Both the position numbers and the translations under genes were made by a program. A stretch of 64,000 bases of DNA from Anniella stebbinsi (taxonomy: Eukaryota; Chordata; Lepidosauria; Squamata; Anniellidae): contig JARDYH010000001.1 of assembly GCA_029215795.1 (NCBI GenBank), forward strand, positions 7,620,001 to 7,684,000, given 5' to 3'. A model generated the notes under the pieces. It did no database searches. It saw nothing but the letters and a program-made list of their open reading frames with translations, and was not told where the DNA came from. This document shows, piece by piece, positions 54,561-64,000 of this stretch (its first letter is position 1; the number at the start of each line of letters is the position of its first letter).

Positions 54561-55539
54561 TCCATCAACTGGCGACCCCTTTTAAAACAACCCTCTAATC
54601 TCTAATCTGGAAATTGCACACTACGTGCCTGATCCGGCGCTTTGACCCATACACGCATGTTCTTGTCAAGTCAGTGGCTGTTACATCAAGTGGTGGTTAG
54701 CAGCACCTGAGAAACACATCAAAGACCAAACTCAGCTGGCGGAAGCACCATGATCACCCCCGACACAGGACGTTTCCAGACTTGCTGCTCATGCAGCCAA
54801 CTACAAGCCATGGAGAAATATCATCTGAAGCCCGCAGGTTCTCAGGTTTCAAGGAGATCCTGCTAGGGTGGGTGCTATGAGGACCGAGTGCTTCCCTCAC
54901 ACTGTCACATTGCCACAAGCCAGGTGCAAAGGGCAACAGCCACAGCTTCGGTGATGCGCTTGGGCAAACAGTGGCCCACCAGAGGAAAGTGATGACCTCC
55001 CAAGAGCGTGCGGACTCCCAGAGGCAGGTCATTTCAAGGTCCCACTCGTGGAAGAGCTGCTACCTAAATATAACCCCTCTCACCCTGCACGCTCCCCCTG
55101 CGGGAGGGGTTATCATTAGCCACGTGCACAGGACAAAAATAAAGGCTGGAGAAGCTGGCCTCCCCCCGCAACCTCCCCACTGGACACTGCACAGGGCAGT
55201 CACGGAGAGAGCCAATGAGTGGCATAGTTCCAGTCTTGGATGGGGGACGAGAGAGGCCATTCCTCCCTTGGCGGCACCAGCAGAACGGAACCGCTGGCCG
55301 GTCTCTCTGGAGGCAGTTCAGTCCAGGAGGTGCCACCCGGGGGAACTGAACTCTCCCCCCCCTACCCAAAGGGCAGGGGATGCTAGTGTGGAGCTGAGGT
55401 GCTGGATGCTGGAACCTCTGAACTTGGAAGGGGTGAGTTTGGCAGCAGCTGGCTTGAGAAAGACTTGAAGGGGCTTGCCAAGCGCCCCTCACCCTTCCCC
55501 AAATAGCAGCCTCCCTAACCCTAGGGATTTAGGGAGGGG

Positions 55540-55720
55540 CTGAGGCTCAGTGGTACAGCCACTGTTTTGAAGGCAGAAGGTACTGAGTTCAATCCCTGGC
55601 GTCTCCAGCTAGGACTGGAAAAACTCCTGCTTGACACCCTGGAATGCGGCTGCCAGCCAGGGGCAACAATACTGGATAGATGGACCCAGGTTCTAACTTG
55701 GGATGCGGCAGCTTCTGGTG
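55540..55720 (+). mobile_element. tRNA-derived SINE
   Basis: Plus-strand copy with a tRNA-like head (GGGGCTGAGGCTCAGTGGTA), box B GTTCAATCCCTGG, and the 'ctggatagatggacccaggt' 3' section. Confidence 0.82.
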
Positions 55721-56195
55721 CTCCTGTGTTCACGGGCTGATTTGGGCTCAGCCTTGGCCGGGGGCTGCAGTATTCATTTTGCACATTGCTGGTGCCGTGA
55801 GAGGAAGGAAGAAAAGGGGGGGGGTCTCTGCCAATTCCCCACCATGCCAGCTTCAAGGGACAGGACTGTGCTTTGGAGGCAGGGTGCAATTCAGGCCGGG
55901 CCAGAACCTCCGTTCCCTGAGCACGACTTGGTTTGAGGTACCCTGTGCCTGCTTTTGCACTCTGGGTCAGGTCAGGTGTTTGGATGGTAGAGACAATGGG
56001 TCTTACCCGAGAACAAAAGCACCATGAGCGGTGTACCGTACATCAAAGAGCACCCAGCTTGGCACAGGTAGATCCGGCCCCTCCTCCCACCCTTGTTCTC
56101 TCCGGGATCCCGCTGCGGTGCCAACGCCGGCGGTTTCCGCTCTCTAACGCAGGTCTGCTCCTCCTGTCCTTGCAGGGCAAGACTGCCTGGCGCCC

Positions 56196-57098
56196 ATGGG
56201 AGACTGGCACCTGCTGGGGAGGCTGCTGGAGAGCGCCCAGGAGCACTCCACCGTGGTGGGCCAAGTCTGGCTCACGGTGCTCTTCATCTTCCGCATCCTG
56301 ATCCTGGGGGCTGCGGCAGAGAACGTCTGGGGGGACGAGCAGTCCAACTTCTCCTGCGACACGAAGCAGCCGGGCTGCCAGAGCGTCTGCTACGACCACA
56401 CCTTCCCCATCTCCCACATCCGCTTCTGGGTGCTGCAGATCATCTTCGTCTCCACCCCCAGCCTCATCTACCTGGGCCACGTCCTGCACCTGGTGCACCG
56501 GGAAGAGAAAGAGCGGGGGCCCGTGGGGGAAGCGGCCAGCAGCCCTGCCGCTCTGCCTGGGACCGCCACCGCCTCCATGCGGGATGCCTGTGGCCGGATC
56601 CGGCTGCAAGGGGCCATCCTGCGGACGTACGTTTGCAACGTCGTCTTCAAGGCCCTCTTTGAGGTGGGCTTCATCCTGGGCCAGTACGTCCTGTATGGCT
56701 TTGAGCTGAAGCCTCTCTACACCTGCAGCCGCTGGCCCTGCCCCAACACCGTCAACTGCTACATCTCCCGGCCCACCGAGAAAACCATCTTCATCCTCTT
56801 TATGCTGGCGGCGGCCTTCCTCTCATTCCTGCTCAATGTGGTGGAGATGTACCATTTGGCCACCACCAAGTGCAGGCAGGGGCCCAGTCCCAGCTCAGAG
56901 GCCAAGACTGCTGGCCATCCCGTGCCCTCCTGCCCTGACATCACACCCCCGAACAGCCTCTCTCTGCAGGAGGGCGAGAAAGTCAGTCCCGCAACAGAGG
57001 TGGCCAACCAAAGCCCCACTTGGTCTGGAAGCCAGAAACGAGGCAGCCGGTCCAGCAAATGCAGCAGCAAATGGAGACCCAGCGACCTGGCTGTTTAG
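56196..57098 (+). CDS. Alpha-group connexin (gap junction protein), Cx43/Cx46-like tail
   Basis: A 300-residue connexin in a single coding exon, behind a splice acceptor (ccttgcag, ending 56175). [39 protein letters not shown] and [18 protein letters not shown] are alpha-type. Extracellular Cys patterns are intact: [12 protein letters not shown] and [12 protein letters not shown]. Four transmembrane segments; cytoplasmic loop of about 50 residues. The tail is short but ends [17 protein letters not shown], like the Ser-rich tail and PDZ ligand of Cx43 (DDLEI) and Cx46 (DLAI), which bind ZO-1. It forms gap-junction channels; partners and tissue cannot be read. It lies 4.3 kb after GJB1, same strand. 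I do not recognise an ortholog in the human NLGN3-ZMYM3 interval and give no symbol. Confidence 0.92.
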   Translation: MGDWHLLGRLLESAQEHSTVVGQVWLTVLFIFRILILGAAAENVWGDEQSNFSCDTKQPGCQSVCYDHTFPISHIRFWVLQIIFVSTPSLIYLGHVLHLVHREEKERGPVGEAASSPAALPGTATASMRDACGRIRLQGAILRTYVCNVVFKALFEVGFILGQYVLYGFELKPLYTCSRWPCPNTVNCYISRPTEKTIFILFMLAAAFLSFLLNVVEMYHLATTKCRQGPSPSSEAKTAGHPVPSCPDITPPNSLSLQEGEKVSPATEVANQSPTWSGSQKRGSRSSKCSSKWRPSDLAV

Positions 57099-58369
57099 CC
57101 AAGGGGATGCTGGCCTTAGTCACGCGAGTCGTCCCGGATCTATGGACAGCCTGCCGTATCGCTCCACGAGCAGCCCAGAACCCAATCCCCACATCTCTGC
57201 TAAGGCTTGACGAGGGAGGAAGATGAAGGCAAGACCCCTGCAGGAACGGGTGGGCTGGCATTTGGGCGGCGGAGCCAGCCCCTTCTACTAGAAGTCCTCT
57301 CTTTCTCTCTATTGCCCTTTCAGCATAGAAAGATTGATCCACACACCCATCCTCCACAACAAGCAGCAACTAAGTAGAGGAGTCAACGCCTTTGGTGACA
57401 AAAGGCGATACTGGGAGTGCCCCAGGCTGGTCCTTAGGTATTCTGAACAACTCAGGAGACGCGCTCCTCTCAAGTATCTCTCCAGCCCTATGCTGGACGA
57501 ATCAGCCACGCTTTCTCCACCGTCCCCCTTTAGAGGCAGCGGTAGCAAAGCCACAACTGGAGGAGGACCGGGCTCTATGTGGGCTGTAGTCTCACAGAGC
57601 CTACTGCCCCCTGGTGGGCAGAACATGAAAGGAGCAAGCTCTGAGACCTGCCAGCAGGAGGATATTGTCCCATGGGACCCACAACCGCAGAGGGAAACGG
57701 GGGCAGCTCTGTTCTCCTATGGGAAGAAAGCCTGAAGGTATGTTTGGGGTGCTGGCCGGTACATGCACACTCCCATACAGAAAGGGGGGGGGGGATTTGC
57801 TTGCTGGGGAAAGGGCAGAAAGAGCCAACTAGAATGATCACGGGTTGAGTCAAGGTAACGACGTCTTAAGAAAAAGGCGAGTCTGGGGCGATACGATAGA
57901 GGTGAACAGAATTGCGCATGGTGTAAACTTATATAAAACTATTCTCCGTTTCTCATAATACTAGAACCCAGTGGGGTCATCCCACCAAGCTGATGGGGTG
58001 GGAGATTCAGGACAGAGAAAAGGACTTTTTCACACAGCGCAGCGTTAAACTATAGAATTCGCCACCATGGGATATAGTGATGGCCACCAATTTGGATGGC
58101 TTTAAAAGGGGGTTGGATAAATTCCTGCAGAAGGCTACCTCCAGTATCAGAGGAAGTGATCCTGTGTGCGCCACTTGCTGGGGAACATGGGCGAGAGGGT
58201 GCTGTTGCACTCAAGTCCTGCTTGTGAGTTCTGGTTGGCTGCTGTGTAAACAGAACTTGGTCGGATCCAGCATGGCTCTTTTTATGTCCCTCTCCTGCTC
58301 CAACTTCTGGGGTTCAGAGACAGGTGCAAAGCGTCCCCCCCAAACCCCTTGCTGGAATGACAGGCAAAG
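57099..58369. other. Tail region between the alpha-connexin and ZMYM3 (convergent genes)
   Basis: Up to 57850 it is single-copy-looking sequence, presumably alpha-connexin 3' UTR; from 57850 to 58290 a CR1 copy. I found no AATAAA or ATTAAA on the plus strand between the stop and 58390, so the connexin's 3' end is undefined and may run toward ZMYM3. Confidence 0.5.
57850..58290 (+). mobile_element. CR1-type LINE 3' end
   Basis: Landmarks in order: ACTAGAACCCAGTGGGGTCA, TTAAACTATAGAATTCGCCA, AGTGATGGCCACCAATTTGG, TGGGGAACATGGGCGAGAGG, CGGATCCAGCATGGCTCTTT. Confidence 0.85.
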
Positions 58370-58391
58370 ACCGCAGGGCAGATTTTGTGCC

Positions 58392-58397
58392 TTTATT
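58392..58397 (-). terminator. ZMYM3: Poly(A) signal AATAAA of ZMYM3 (minus strand)
   Basis: TTTATT on the plus strand is AATAAA on the minus strand, about 950 bp past the ZMYM3 stop; a G/T-rich stretch follows in the minus direction. Confidence 0.7.
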
Positions 58398-58776
58398 TGA
58401 AATGAATGGTTTCCAGAGAGACGCAGAAGGGGTGGGTGGGTCCTAGTGCCCCGGTATCACGACGACGAGGCCCGCGACTGGCTCACTGGCGAAAAGGACA
58501 CAGACAGGAGCTGGGCCAGAACAATATATACAGGCTCAACAGACGGCATCATCACCACCACCACCAGCAGCCATAGCTCAGAGTTCAACGCAACACACAC
58601 AGAGGGGGAAGGAGGAGTCGTGGGGATGCCGGGCAGTCGCTGCCCCAAGGAGTGGCAGTCGCGTGTATGGGGTGGGGTGGGAGGTAGCCAGACTAGGCTA
58701 GGCTTCAAGGAAGCTGGGGAGAAGGCAGCCCAGATGTCACTTTAGGGCCTGTGTCCCCCCCGCCCCCAACATAAAT

Positions 58777-58778
<2 letters not shown>

Positions 58779-58823
<45 letters not shown>
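58779..58823. repeat. (GA)n microsatellite in the ZMYM3 3' UTR
   Basis: About 22 GA units; reads as (CT)n or (UC)n in the ZMYM3 transcript. Confidence 0.95.
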
Positions 58824-58828
<5 letters not shown>

Positions 58829-59347
58829 TATCTAACCGTTGCGATGGGGAGGGGGGAATCTGCCATCTACAGGGGAGAAGGGGGAAAGGGCTACAGGAGC
58901 CCATGCACAAGGCTGAGCCAACCCCCTCCAATTACCACAACCATGAAGGGGTCTGTGCCCATACAGCCGGGCTCCTCCAAAGGCCCGTCCCCAGCTGAGA
59001 TTCTCTCCCCATCCTCCTCTCCCCAAACACAGAGCAACCTAGGACATGGCCCACCCCCCTCAATCAGCCTGGCGCCACTCGGGCCGGGAGAGGGGCAGGC
59101 GGACAGCCAGGCAAGCAGGCGCTCCTAGGCAGCACAAGGAGAGGGGAACGGCAAGGGGGCGGCGGCGGCGGCGGAAGGGCTCCTCTCCGGGGGAACCATT
59201 CGCTAGCATGGTGGGGGGAGCGGTACGAGCCCTGCATGCCTGTCGACCCAGACGGGGAAAGGGCAGCAAGCCACACTCGAGAGTCCCCCGACCGCTGGCT
59301 GGTGCTGCAGGGCCCCACAGCCTCCCTCTGGCAAGACGGGGGCCCTC

Positions 59348-59561
59348 TCAGTCCATGTCGTCATCCAGGCCGCCGCCGCCGCCGCCACCGCCACGGCTGT
59401 GCTCCTCGTAGATCTCGCGCACGGCCAGGATGCGGTTCAGCATGCTCTCGAGCATGCTTTTGTCCATGGGGATGACCGAGTACCACAGCGGCGATTCAGC
59501 GATGCACGACCGCTCGGGCTGCAAGTAGAAGACGTCGTTGCGGTTCCGAAGGCTCTCGGGG
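59348..59561 (-). CDS. ZMYM3: ZMYM3 last coding exon
   Basis: Starts after AG (minus sense) with the third base of the Cys codon in [12 protein letters not shown] and ends at a TGA read from 59350 to 59348. It encodes the conserved [20 protein letters not shown] and [20 protein letters not shown], then EEHSR, eight Gly and LDDDMD. The Gly run replaces a short GRPGEE-type linker of mammalian ZMYM3. Confidence 0.94.
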
Positions 59562-62500
59562 CTGCGGCCGGGCAGAAGAGAGACAGGCGGTGAGTGAGAG
59601 CGGAGTGGCGCAGAGACGTTCGTCCCGGGCAGGAGCTCAGCCTGCAGCCCGACCCTCCCGACCCATCCCCTCATCGGACCAAGCACGGGAACCCTGGGCC
59701 AAGAGACATGATGACCAGTAGGGCGGAACAGAGGCGCTGAGCACCAAGGGCTGCAGGAGCTCCTTTAGCGCCTGGATGAATCCCTTCATGCCACTCTTCT
59801 CCTTGTCAAGATGGCCGCACCAGCGCCTAACCTGTATCCTGCCTCCTACGGATCTGATAAGGCCTGTTTCTACCAACCCACCACCCTTTCTAGGCTTGAG
59901 AGTCATTTGCTCCTGCCAACGACTGGGGGGGGGGGGAGATGGGAGGGAGAACAGGGCTATTCCACCTGCCCCGTTGAAGACCACCGCCTTGAAGGCTCTG
60001 CCTCCCTCAAACGTTACCACCACCAGCCATTCCAGCAGGCAGTACTGAGGGAGATGAGAGAGGGAAGCAAGGTCATCCCACAGCCCTGCTAAAAGTTTCC
60101 TCTTTCCTTTTCCCTCCCCATTTCTTTTTCCTCGCATGCCATGTCTTTTTAGACTGTCCGCCAGCAGGCAGGGCCTGTTTCGCTTTCCTGATTACATGTA
60201 AGCTGCCCTGGGAGACTCTTTGGCCAGCGAGAGGGATAAGATGACGTCAGGTAAATAAAAGAAATGCAGGCACCCACCATTTGGAGAGATAGAACTCATA
60301 GAACTTGACGGGGCAGCGCAGTGGGTTCATGCGGTTCTCCCGCTGCTCCAGGACCAGCGCTTCCTCCTCCCTCTTCCGCTTGCCGAGGCCGCTGCCACTG
60401 CCACCAACACCACCAACGCCGTCTGCAGGGAGACAGGTGGTCAGGGTCAGGGTCAGCCTGCCGCCGGACGGGCAGGAAAAGCAGGCGCGCGCAAAGCGTT
60501 CCCTACCTCGCCCCTTCCGGTGCCGCACGGGAGCGTAGTAGCGGATGCTCACCACCTTGGCGGTGCCCCGGGGCGTGCTGCACTTGCGCGACTGCCGGAC
60601 GACGTTGCTGAAGGAGAGCTGCATGTGCTCCTCAGCCGTCTGCAGCCCGAAGAACTTGGTGTTGAAGAACATCAGCGTGTTGAGCAGCACAAACGGGGAG
60701 TAGACGCCCAGCTGCTTGCATTCCCAGAGGTGCTCCTCTTCGACGCGGGAGAAGACGGTGCCTGAAAGACCACGCAACAGCGTGAGCTGCCTCTGCACAG
60801 CAGCCCGCAGGGCCACGGAGCGCTACACCGGAGGCCCTGCCAAGCCGACAACGGCAGGACAGCTTTCGCGGCCTGGGATATTCCGGAGCCAGGGAACAGG
60901 ACGGGGGTCTTGGAGCCTGGACAGGCCGCAATGCCAGGGGACCCCAGGGGCTGGCGTCATGGCACCCCTTTCCCTCCTCCCGTCTCAGGTCTTACACGCT
61001 AAAGCTTTCCTGTCTACAACGCTGTCATGTTTCTTAATGTTTTGCTGCGTCTTTATTTCTAGGCGATTTTTGTTTTCTGGATCCTTCTGTAAACCATCTC
61101 CATGGGTTTTTCCAGAAAGGCGGTACAGAAATGTTTTAAACAAACAAGAAATAAGCAACTCAGGAGCTAATCGCTGGCTCGGTTTGCACGCATGGTGTGC
61201 CTGGCTGGCCAGAAATAGGTATGGGGAAACCAGCCAGTCATTTCACAGAGAACTGCGAAATGACTGATGGGGGAGGAGAAGCCAAGAGAAACATTATTTG
61301 ATCTCAACATTATTCTCCAAATCTTAACCAAAAAAAATGTTACTTTGTACCTGAATCCCAGCTCAGCCCTAACTTTTTTGGGCGCCCTGTTTCCAAATCA
61401 TCCAAATGACAAGTGATCTGGGACAGTCGTGAGAACTAAGCCCGGTAGCTAACGCATGACAAAGGCGAAGCGCAGTGAACAGACTACATGAGCAACGATT
61501 CCTATGACGCTATCTCAGCAAGACGTGACGCTTGGGAGGAAACGCCGGGAAATAAACACAAAAGAAAAGGCCGACAGAGAAGCCTTTAGCTGGTCCCTCT
61601 CCTTGCCGGTGGTTCAGAACCTCGGAGATCTAGCTCTCAATCCAGTTTCTAGTCTTGCTTCTCTTAGTAGCCATCCGGCCAGGTGCTTCTGGGACCACCC
61701 CCAGCAGAGCACGGAGGCGCAATCCGCCCTCCTGCTGCCGCTCCCCCAAAACTGGTGTCCAGTAGCTGCACTTTGCCTCTGAGATTGAGGTATCTAGATA
61801 GTCATAACTAGTTCACAGTTGGGGTGAGTGGGTGGGGGTCACAGCACAGTAGCCTCCCTTTTTAGAATTTAATAACATAAGAAGAGCCCTGATGCTGGAT
61901 CAGACCAAGGGTCCATCTAATCCAGCACTCTGTTCACACAGCGGCCGACCAGATGTTGACCAGGGCCCCACAAACAGGACACATGCAACAGCACCCTCCC
62001 ACCCATGTTCCCCAGCAACTGGTGTAGATAGGCTTACTGCCTCAGATACTGGAGGTAGCACAGAGCCATCAGGACTAGTAGCTTTATCCGACATGAATTT
62101 ATCCAATTCACTTTTAAAGCCATACAACATGGTGGCCATCACAACGTCTTCCAGCATTGAGCAGAACTTAGTATTAGGTGCATAACTTAGCTGCATGAGA
62201 GTCAGCTTTAATTAACGAAGAAGAGAATGCACGTTTCTAGCTCTCATGGGGGCTTGAACACTTCAGAGGGAGAGTAGGGCTTCATTGCTTTCAATACCTC
62301 CTGACCTCTTCCCATAATAAGCGGAGGGGGGGGGGGGGGAGATAAAATAAGGAAATATAGTTGAGTTTCAGCATTCTGCTTTTCTGTGCTCAGAATCTGG
62401 ATTTTCCAGAATTGCGCTTAAGTATTTAAGAAGCACCCTGAAGTTGTATCAGACCATCTAGTCCAGCTCAGCCCCCAGTGCCTCCAGGTCCATCGAGTCC

Positions 62501-64000
62501 AGCATTCTGCCCACAAGCAGGACATGAGCGCAACAGCACCCTCCCACCCATGTTCCCAAGCAAGTGGTGCACACAGGCTTACTGCCTCAGATACTGGAGG
62601 TAGCATATGACCATCAAGACTAGGAGCAATCCAGCTGCCTGGTTTCCCAGGCCAAGGCCATTCCTGAAGGCCACCCAAGAACTCCGGGAATGTCAGGATA
62701 GGGGGAAAAATGCTTGCCCCTCTTCCCCCTCAAGGCACGTACTGTTGGGCAGGATCGTGGGTTGCCAGCCGCTCAGCGTCTTGTTGAGCTCCTGCACGAA
62801 GGTCAGGTAGTAGAGGTCCGTGAAGATGTTCACCATGCGGTTGTTCTCCAGCAAGTACTGAGAGGGTGAGGGGAGGGGAGGGGAGGGGTGGGGGAAATCA
62901 AAGAAGAAATGCCAAACCTGTGCATGCGCAGGCATGAGTGCACAGGCTCCACCCACAGCTGGTGTGCAGCCCCCAACGACTTTTCCTGGAGGGAATGCGG
63001 CCCTCGGTGGAGACGAGGGCCGCATTCCTCCAGGCAGCTCCATCAGGAGCACTGGGTGGGCTGACAAGGCAGGTGGGGACTGCGTGGGCCCCCCACATGA
63101 AGTTGACTTGCCAGTCATCATACTGAGCCACAGAGAGAGGGGCTCCAGTCCTCCACCTCCTGGACCAACTCTGGTCCAAGAGCTCATAAGGACGTAAGAA
63201 GAGCCCTGCTGGATCAGACCGAGGGTCCATCTAGTCCAGCACTCTTGTTGATACAGTGGCCAACCAGCTGTCGACCAGGGACCAACAAAGCAGCACATAG
63301 TGCAACAGCCCCCTCCTGCCCGTGTTCCCCAGCTTACTGCCTCTGATGCTGGACGCAGCACATAGCCATCAGGACTAGTAGCCATTGGTAGCCTTCTCCT
63401 CCTCTAGGAATTTATCCAACTCCCCTTTTAAAGCCATCCAAATTGGTGGCCATCACTACATCTTGGGGTAGTGAATTCCATAGTTTAACTATGCTCTGTG
63501 TGGAAGAAGTCCTTCCTTTTATCTGTCCTGAAACTCCCACCAATCAGCTTCATGGAACCCCTAGTATTTTGAGAGAGGGAGAAAAATGTCTCCCTCTCCA
63601 CATTCTCCACACCATGCATGATTTTGTACACCTCTTATCACATCTCCCCTTAGTCTCCTTTTTTCTAAGCTAAACAAGCCCAGCTGCTGTAACCTTCCCT
63701 GCTCGTAGGGGAGATGCTCCAGCCCCCTTGATCATTTCAGTTGCTCTTTCTGCACTTTTTCCAGCTCTATAATATCTTGTTTTAAGTGTGGTAGCCACAG
63801 GCTTTGGGGAGGAGAAGGAAGGGCAGGGAAGGGTTGGACGGCTGCTGCTCACCTGCTGGATGCCAAGGCAGAGGTAATAGATGCTGTCAGGTTCGTAGCG
63901 CTCGCCGTTGGGCCGGGTGATTTCCTTGACGAACTGGGCCAGGCCGTAGTTCAGCTCTGCCGCCGTGCAGGCCAGGATGTCCTCCTTGATCCGCATGGGC
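59348..64000 (-). CDS. ZMYM3: ZMYM3, C-terminal part (five coding exons, partial)
   Basis: Minus-strand exons 63853-64000 (runs off the edge), 62743-62857, 60507-60761, 60278-60422 and 59348-59561 join in frame with GT-AG introns to about 291 residues ending DDDMD. ZMYM3 is a nuclear protein known to associate with LSD1/HDAC (CoREST-type) complexes. The seen part is the C-terminal DUF3504 region, established as a domesticated Crypton tyrosine-recombinase domain shared with ZMYM2, ZMYM4 and QRICH1. Landmarks: [112 protein letters not shown] and [16 protein letters not shown]. The MYM zinc fingers are outside the window. Two Gly-rich stretches differ from mammals. Confidence 0.95.
60278..60422 (-). 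CDS. ZMYM3: ZMYM3 coding exon (Gly-rich linker and NLS-like segment)
   Basis: 145 bp; acceptor ccctgcag, donor gtgggt. It encodes [20 protein letters not shown], a Gly/Ser linker followed by a basic KRKR nuclear-localisation-like patch, then [19 protein letters not shown]. Confidence 0.93.
60507..60761 (-). CDS. ZMYM3: ZMYM3 coding exon (DUF3504 core)
   Basis: 255 bp; acceptor gtctttcag, donor gtaggg. It encodes [20 protein letters not shown] through [16 protein letters not shown]. This is the best conserved part of the Crypton-derived domain. Confidence 0.95.
61865..62148 (-). mobile_element. CR1-type LINE 3' end
   Basis: Begins at AACATAAGAAGAGCCCTG, with the GGATCAGACCAAGGGTCCAT and TGGTGGCCATCACAACGTCT landmarks; in the ZMYM3 intron. 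Confidence 0.85.
62149..62640 (-). mobile_element. CR1-type LINE 3' end with the extra 3' block (second copy)
   Basis: Shares the block at 44998-45480: TTCCAGCATTGAGCAGAACT, GTTTCTAGCTCTCATGGGGG, AACACTTCAGAGGGAGAGTA, then ATCAGACCATCTAGTCCAGC. It directly abuts another CR1 copy and contains a G homopolymer at 62326-62339. Confidence 0.78.
62743..62857 (-). CDS. ZMYM3: ZMYM3 coding exon
   Basis: 115 bp; acceptor ccctctcag, donor gtacgt. It encodes [20 protein letters not shown] and [18 protein letters not shown]. Confidence 0.94.
63185..63790 (-). mobile_element. CR1-type LINE 3' end, long copy
   Basis: Longest copy of this family in the window, from AGAGCCCTGCTGGATCAGAC to TTTCAGTTGCTCTTTCTGCA; the inverted reading contains the CR1 '[16 protein letters not shown]'-type tail. 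It lies 60 bp from the ZMYM3 exon at 63853. Confidence 0.87.
63853..64000 (-). CDS. ZMYM3: ZMYM3 coding exon, cut by the window edge
   Basis: At least 148 bp, ending with donor gtgagc after LCLGIQQ. It encodes [20 protein letters not shown] and onward. The acceptor lies beyond 64000. Confidence 0.93.

Larger units (their letters stand above)
52990..56175. other. GJB1 to alpha-connexin interval
   Basis: Contains the SINE, CR1 and L2-like elements listed. The 165-residue frame at 54971-55468 has no recognisable domain and no splice or translation context, so I do not call it. A noncoding 5' exon of the alpha-connexin probably lies here but cannot be placed. Confidence 0.55.
58370..59347 (-). 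other. ZMYM3: ZMYM3 3' UTR
   Basis: Runs from the stop at 59348 to the poly(A) signal at 58392-58397. It contains a (CT)n run in transcript sense (58779-58823 on the plus strand is (GA)n) and a CCG-rich trinucleotide patch near 59160-59174. Confidence 0.7.

Noticed and set aside
54971..55468. 165-residue plus-strand frame between GJB1 and the alpha-connexin
   Set aside because: No recognisable domain, and the opposite strand is open too; it does not resemble any gene expected in this synteny.

Overview
This window is vertebrate nuclear DNA, most likely from a non-avian reptile and probably a squamate. It has multi-exon genes with GT-AG introns, CR1 LINEs with their A/TTCTATG-type 3' ends, L2-like LINEs with trinucleotide tails, tRNA-derived SINEs, hAT-type MITEs and many microsatellites. 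The species call is an inference from repeat style and gene content. The gene order NLGN3 - GJB1 - ZMYM3 matches human Xq13.1, with two extra genes in between.

Layout. (1) 1-13.37 kb: the 3' half of neuroligin-3 (NLGN3, + strand). It has three coding exons (988-1173, 8555-9344, 10463-11312), a 2 kb 3' UTR and a poly(A) signal near 13348. The 5' exons lie left of the window. (2) 13.4-23.5 kb: intergenic, filled with a foldback hAT MITE family, CR1 and L2-like fragments. (3) 23.6-34.63 kb: a complete nine-exon gene (423 codons) for a GPR143/OA1-like seven-transmembrane receptor, starting in a CpG island. Its stop codon lies inside its own AATAAA signal, and an L2-like LINE sits directly on the donor of exon 8. 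(4) 34.6-51 kb: intergenic, with L2/CR1 fragments, microsatellites and a 505-bp GGATCC-rich palindromic hAT MITE with a perfect 8-bp target duplication. (5) 51.07-52.98 kb: GJB1 (connexin 32) with an uninterrupted coding exon. (6) 56.18-57.1 kb: a second, alpha-type connexin with a Cx43/Cx46-like C-terminal tail. (7) 58.37-64 kb: the 3' end of ZMYM3 on the minus strand, five coding exons of the C-terminal DUF3504 (Crypton-derived) region, running off the right edge.

How the genes relate. They do not form a pathway; they are a conserved syntenic block. NLGN3 is a postsynaptic adhesion protein, the two connexins make gap junctions, ZMYM3 is a nuclear zinc-finger/Crypton-derived chromatin protein, and the GPR143-like receptor is expected in intracellular or pigment-cell-type membranes if it acts like GPR143. 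In human, NLGN4X and GPR143 both lie on Xp22. NLGN3 beside a GPR143-like gene here therefore looks like the sister half of an old duplicated block. The most interesting signals are that receptor with its transposon-hit splice donor, the alpha-connexin beside GJB1, and the hAT foldback elements whose 8-bp target duplications can be read directly.
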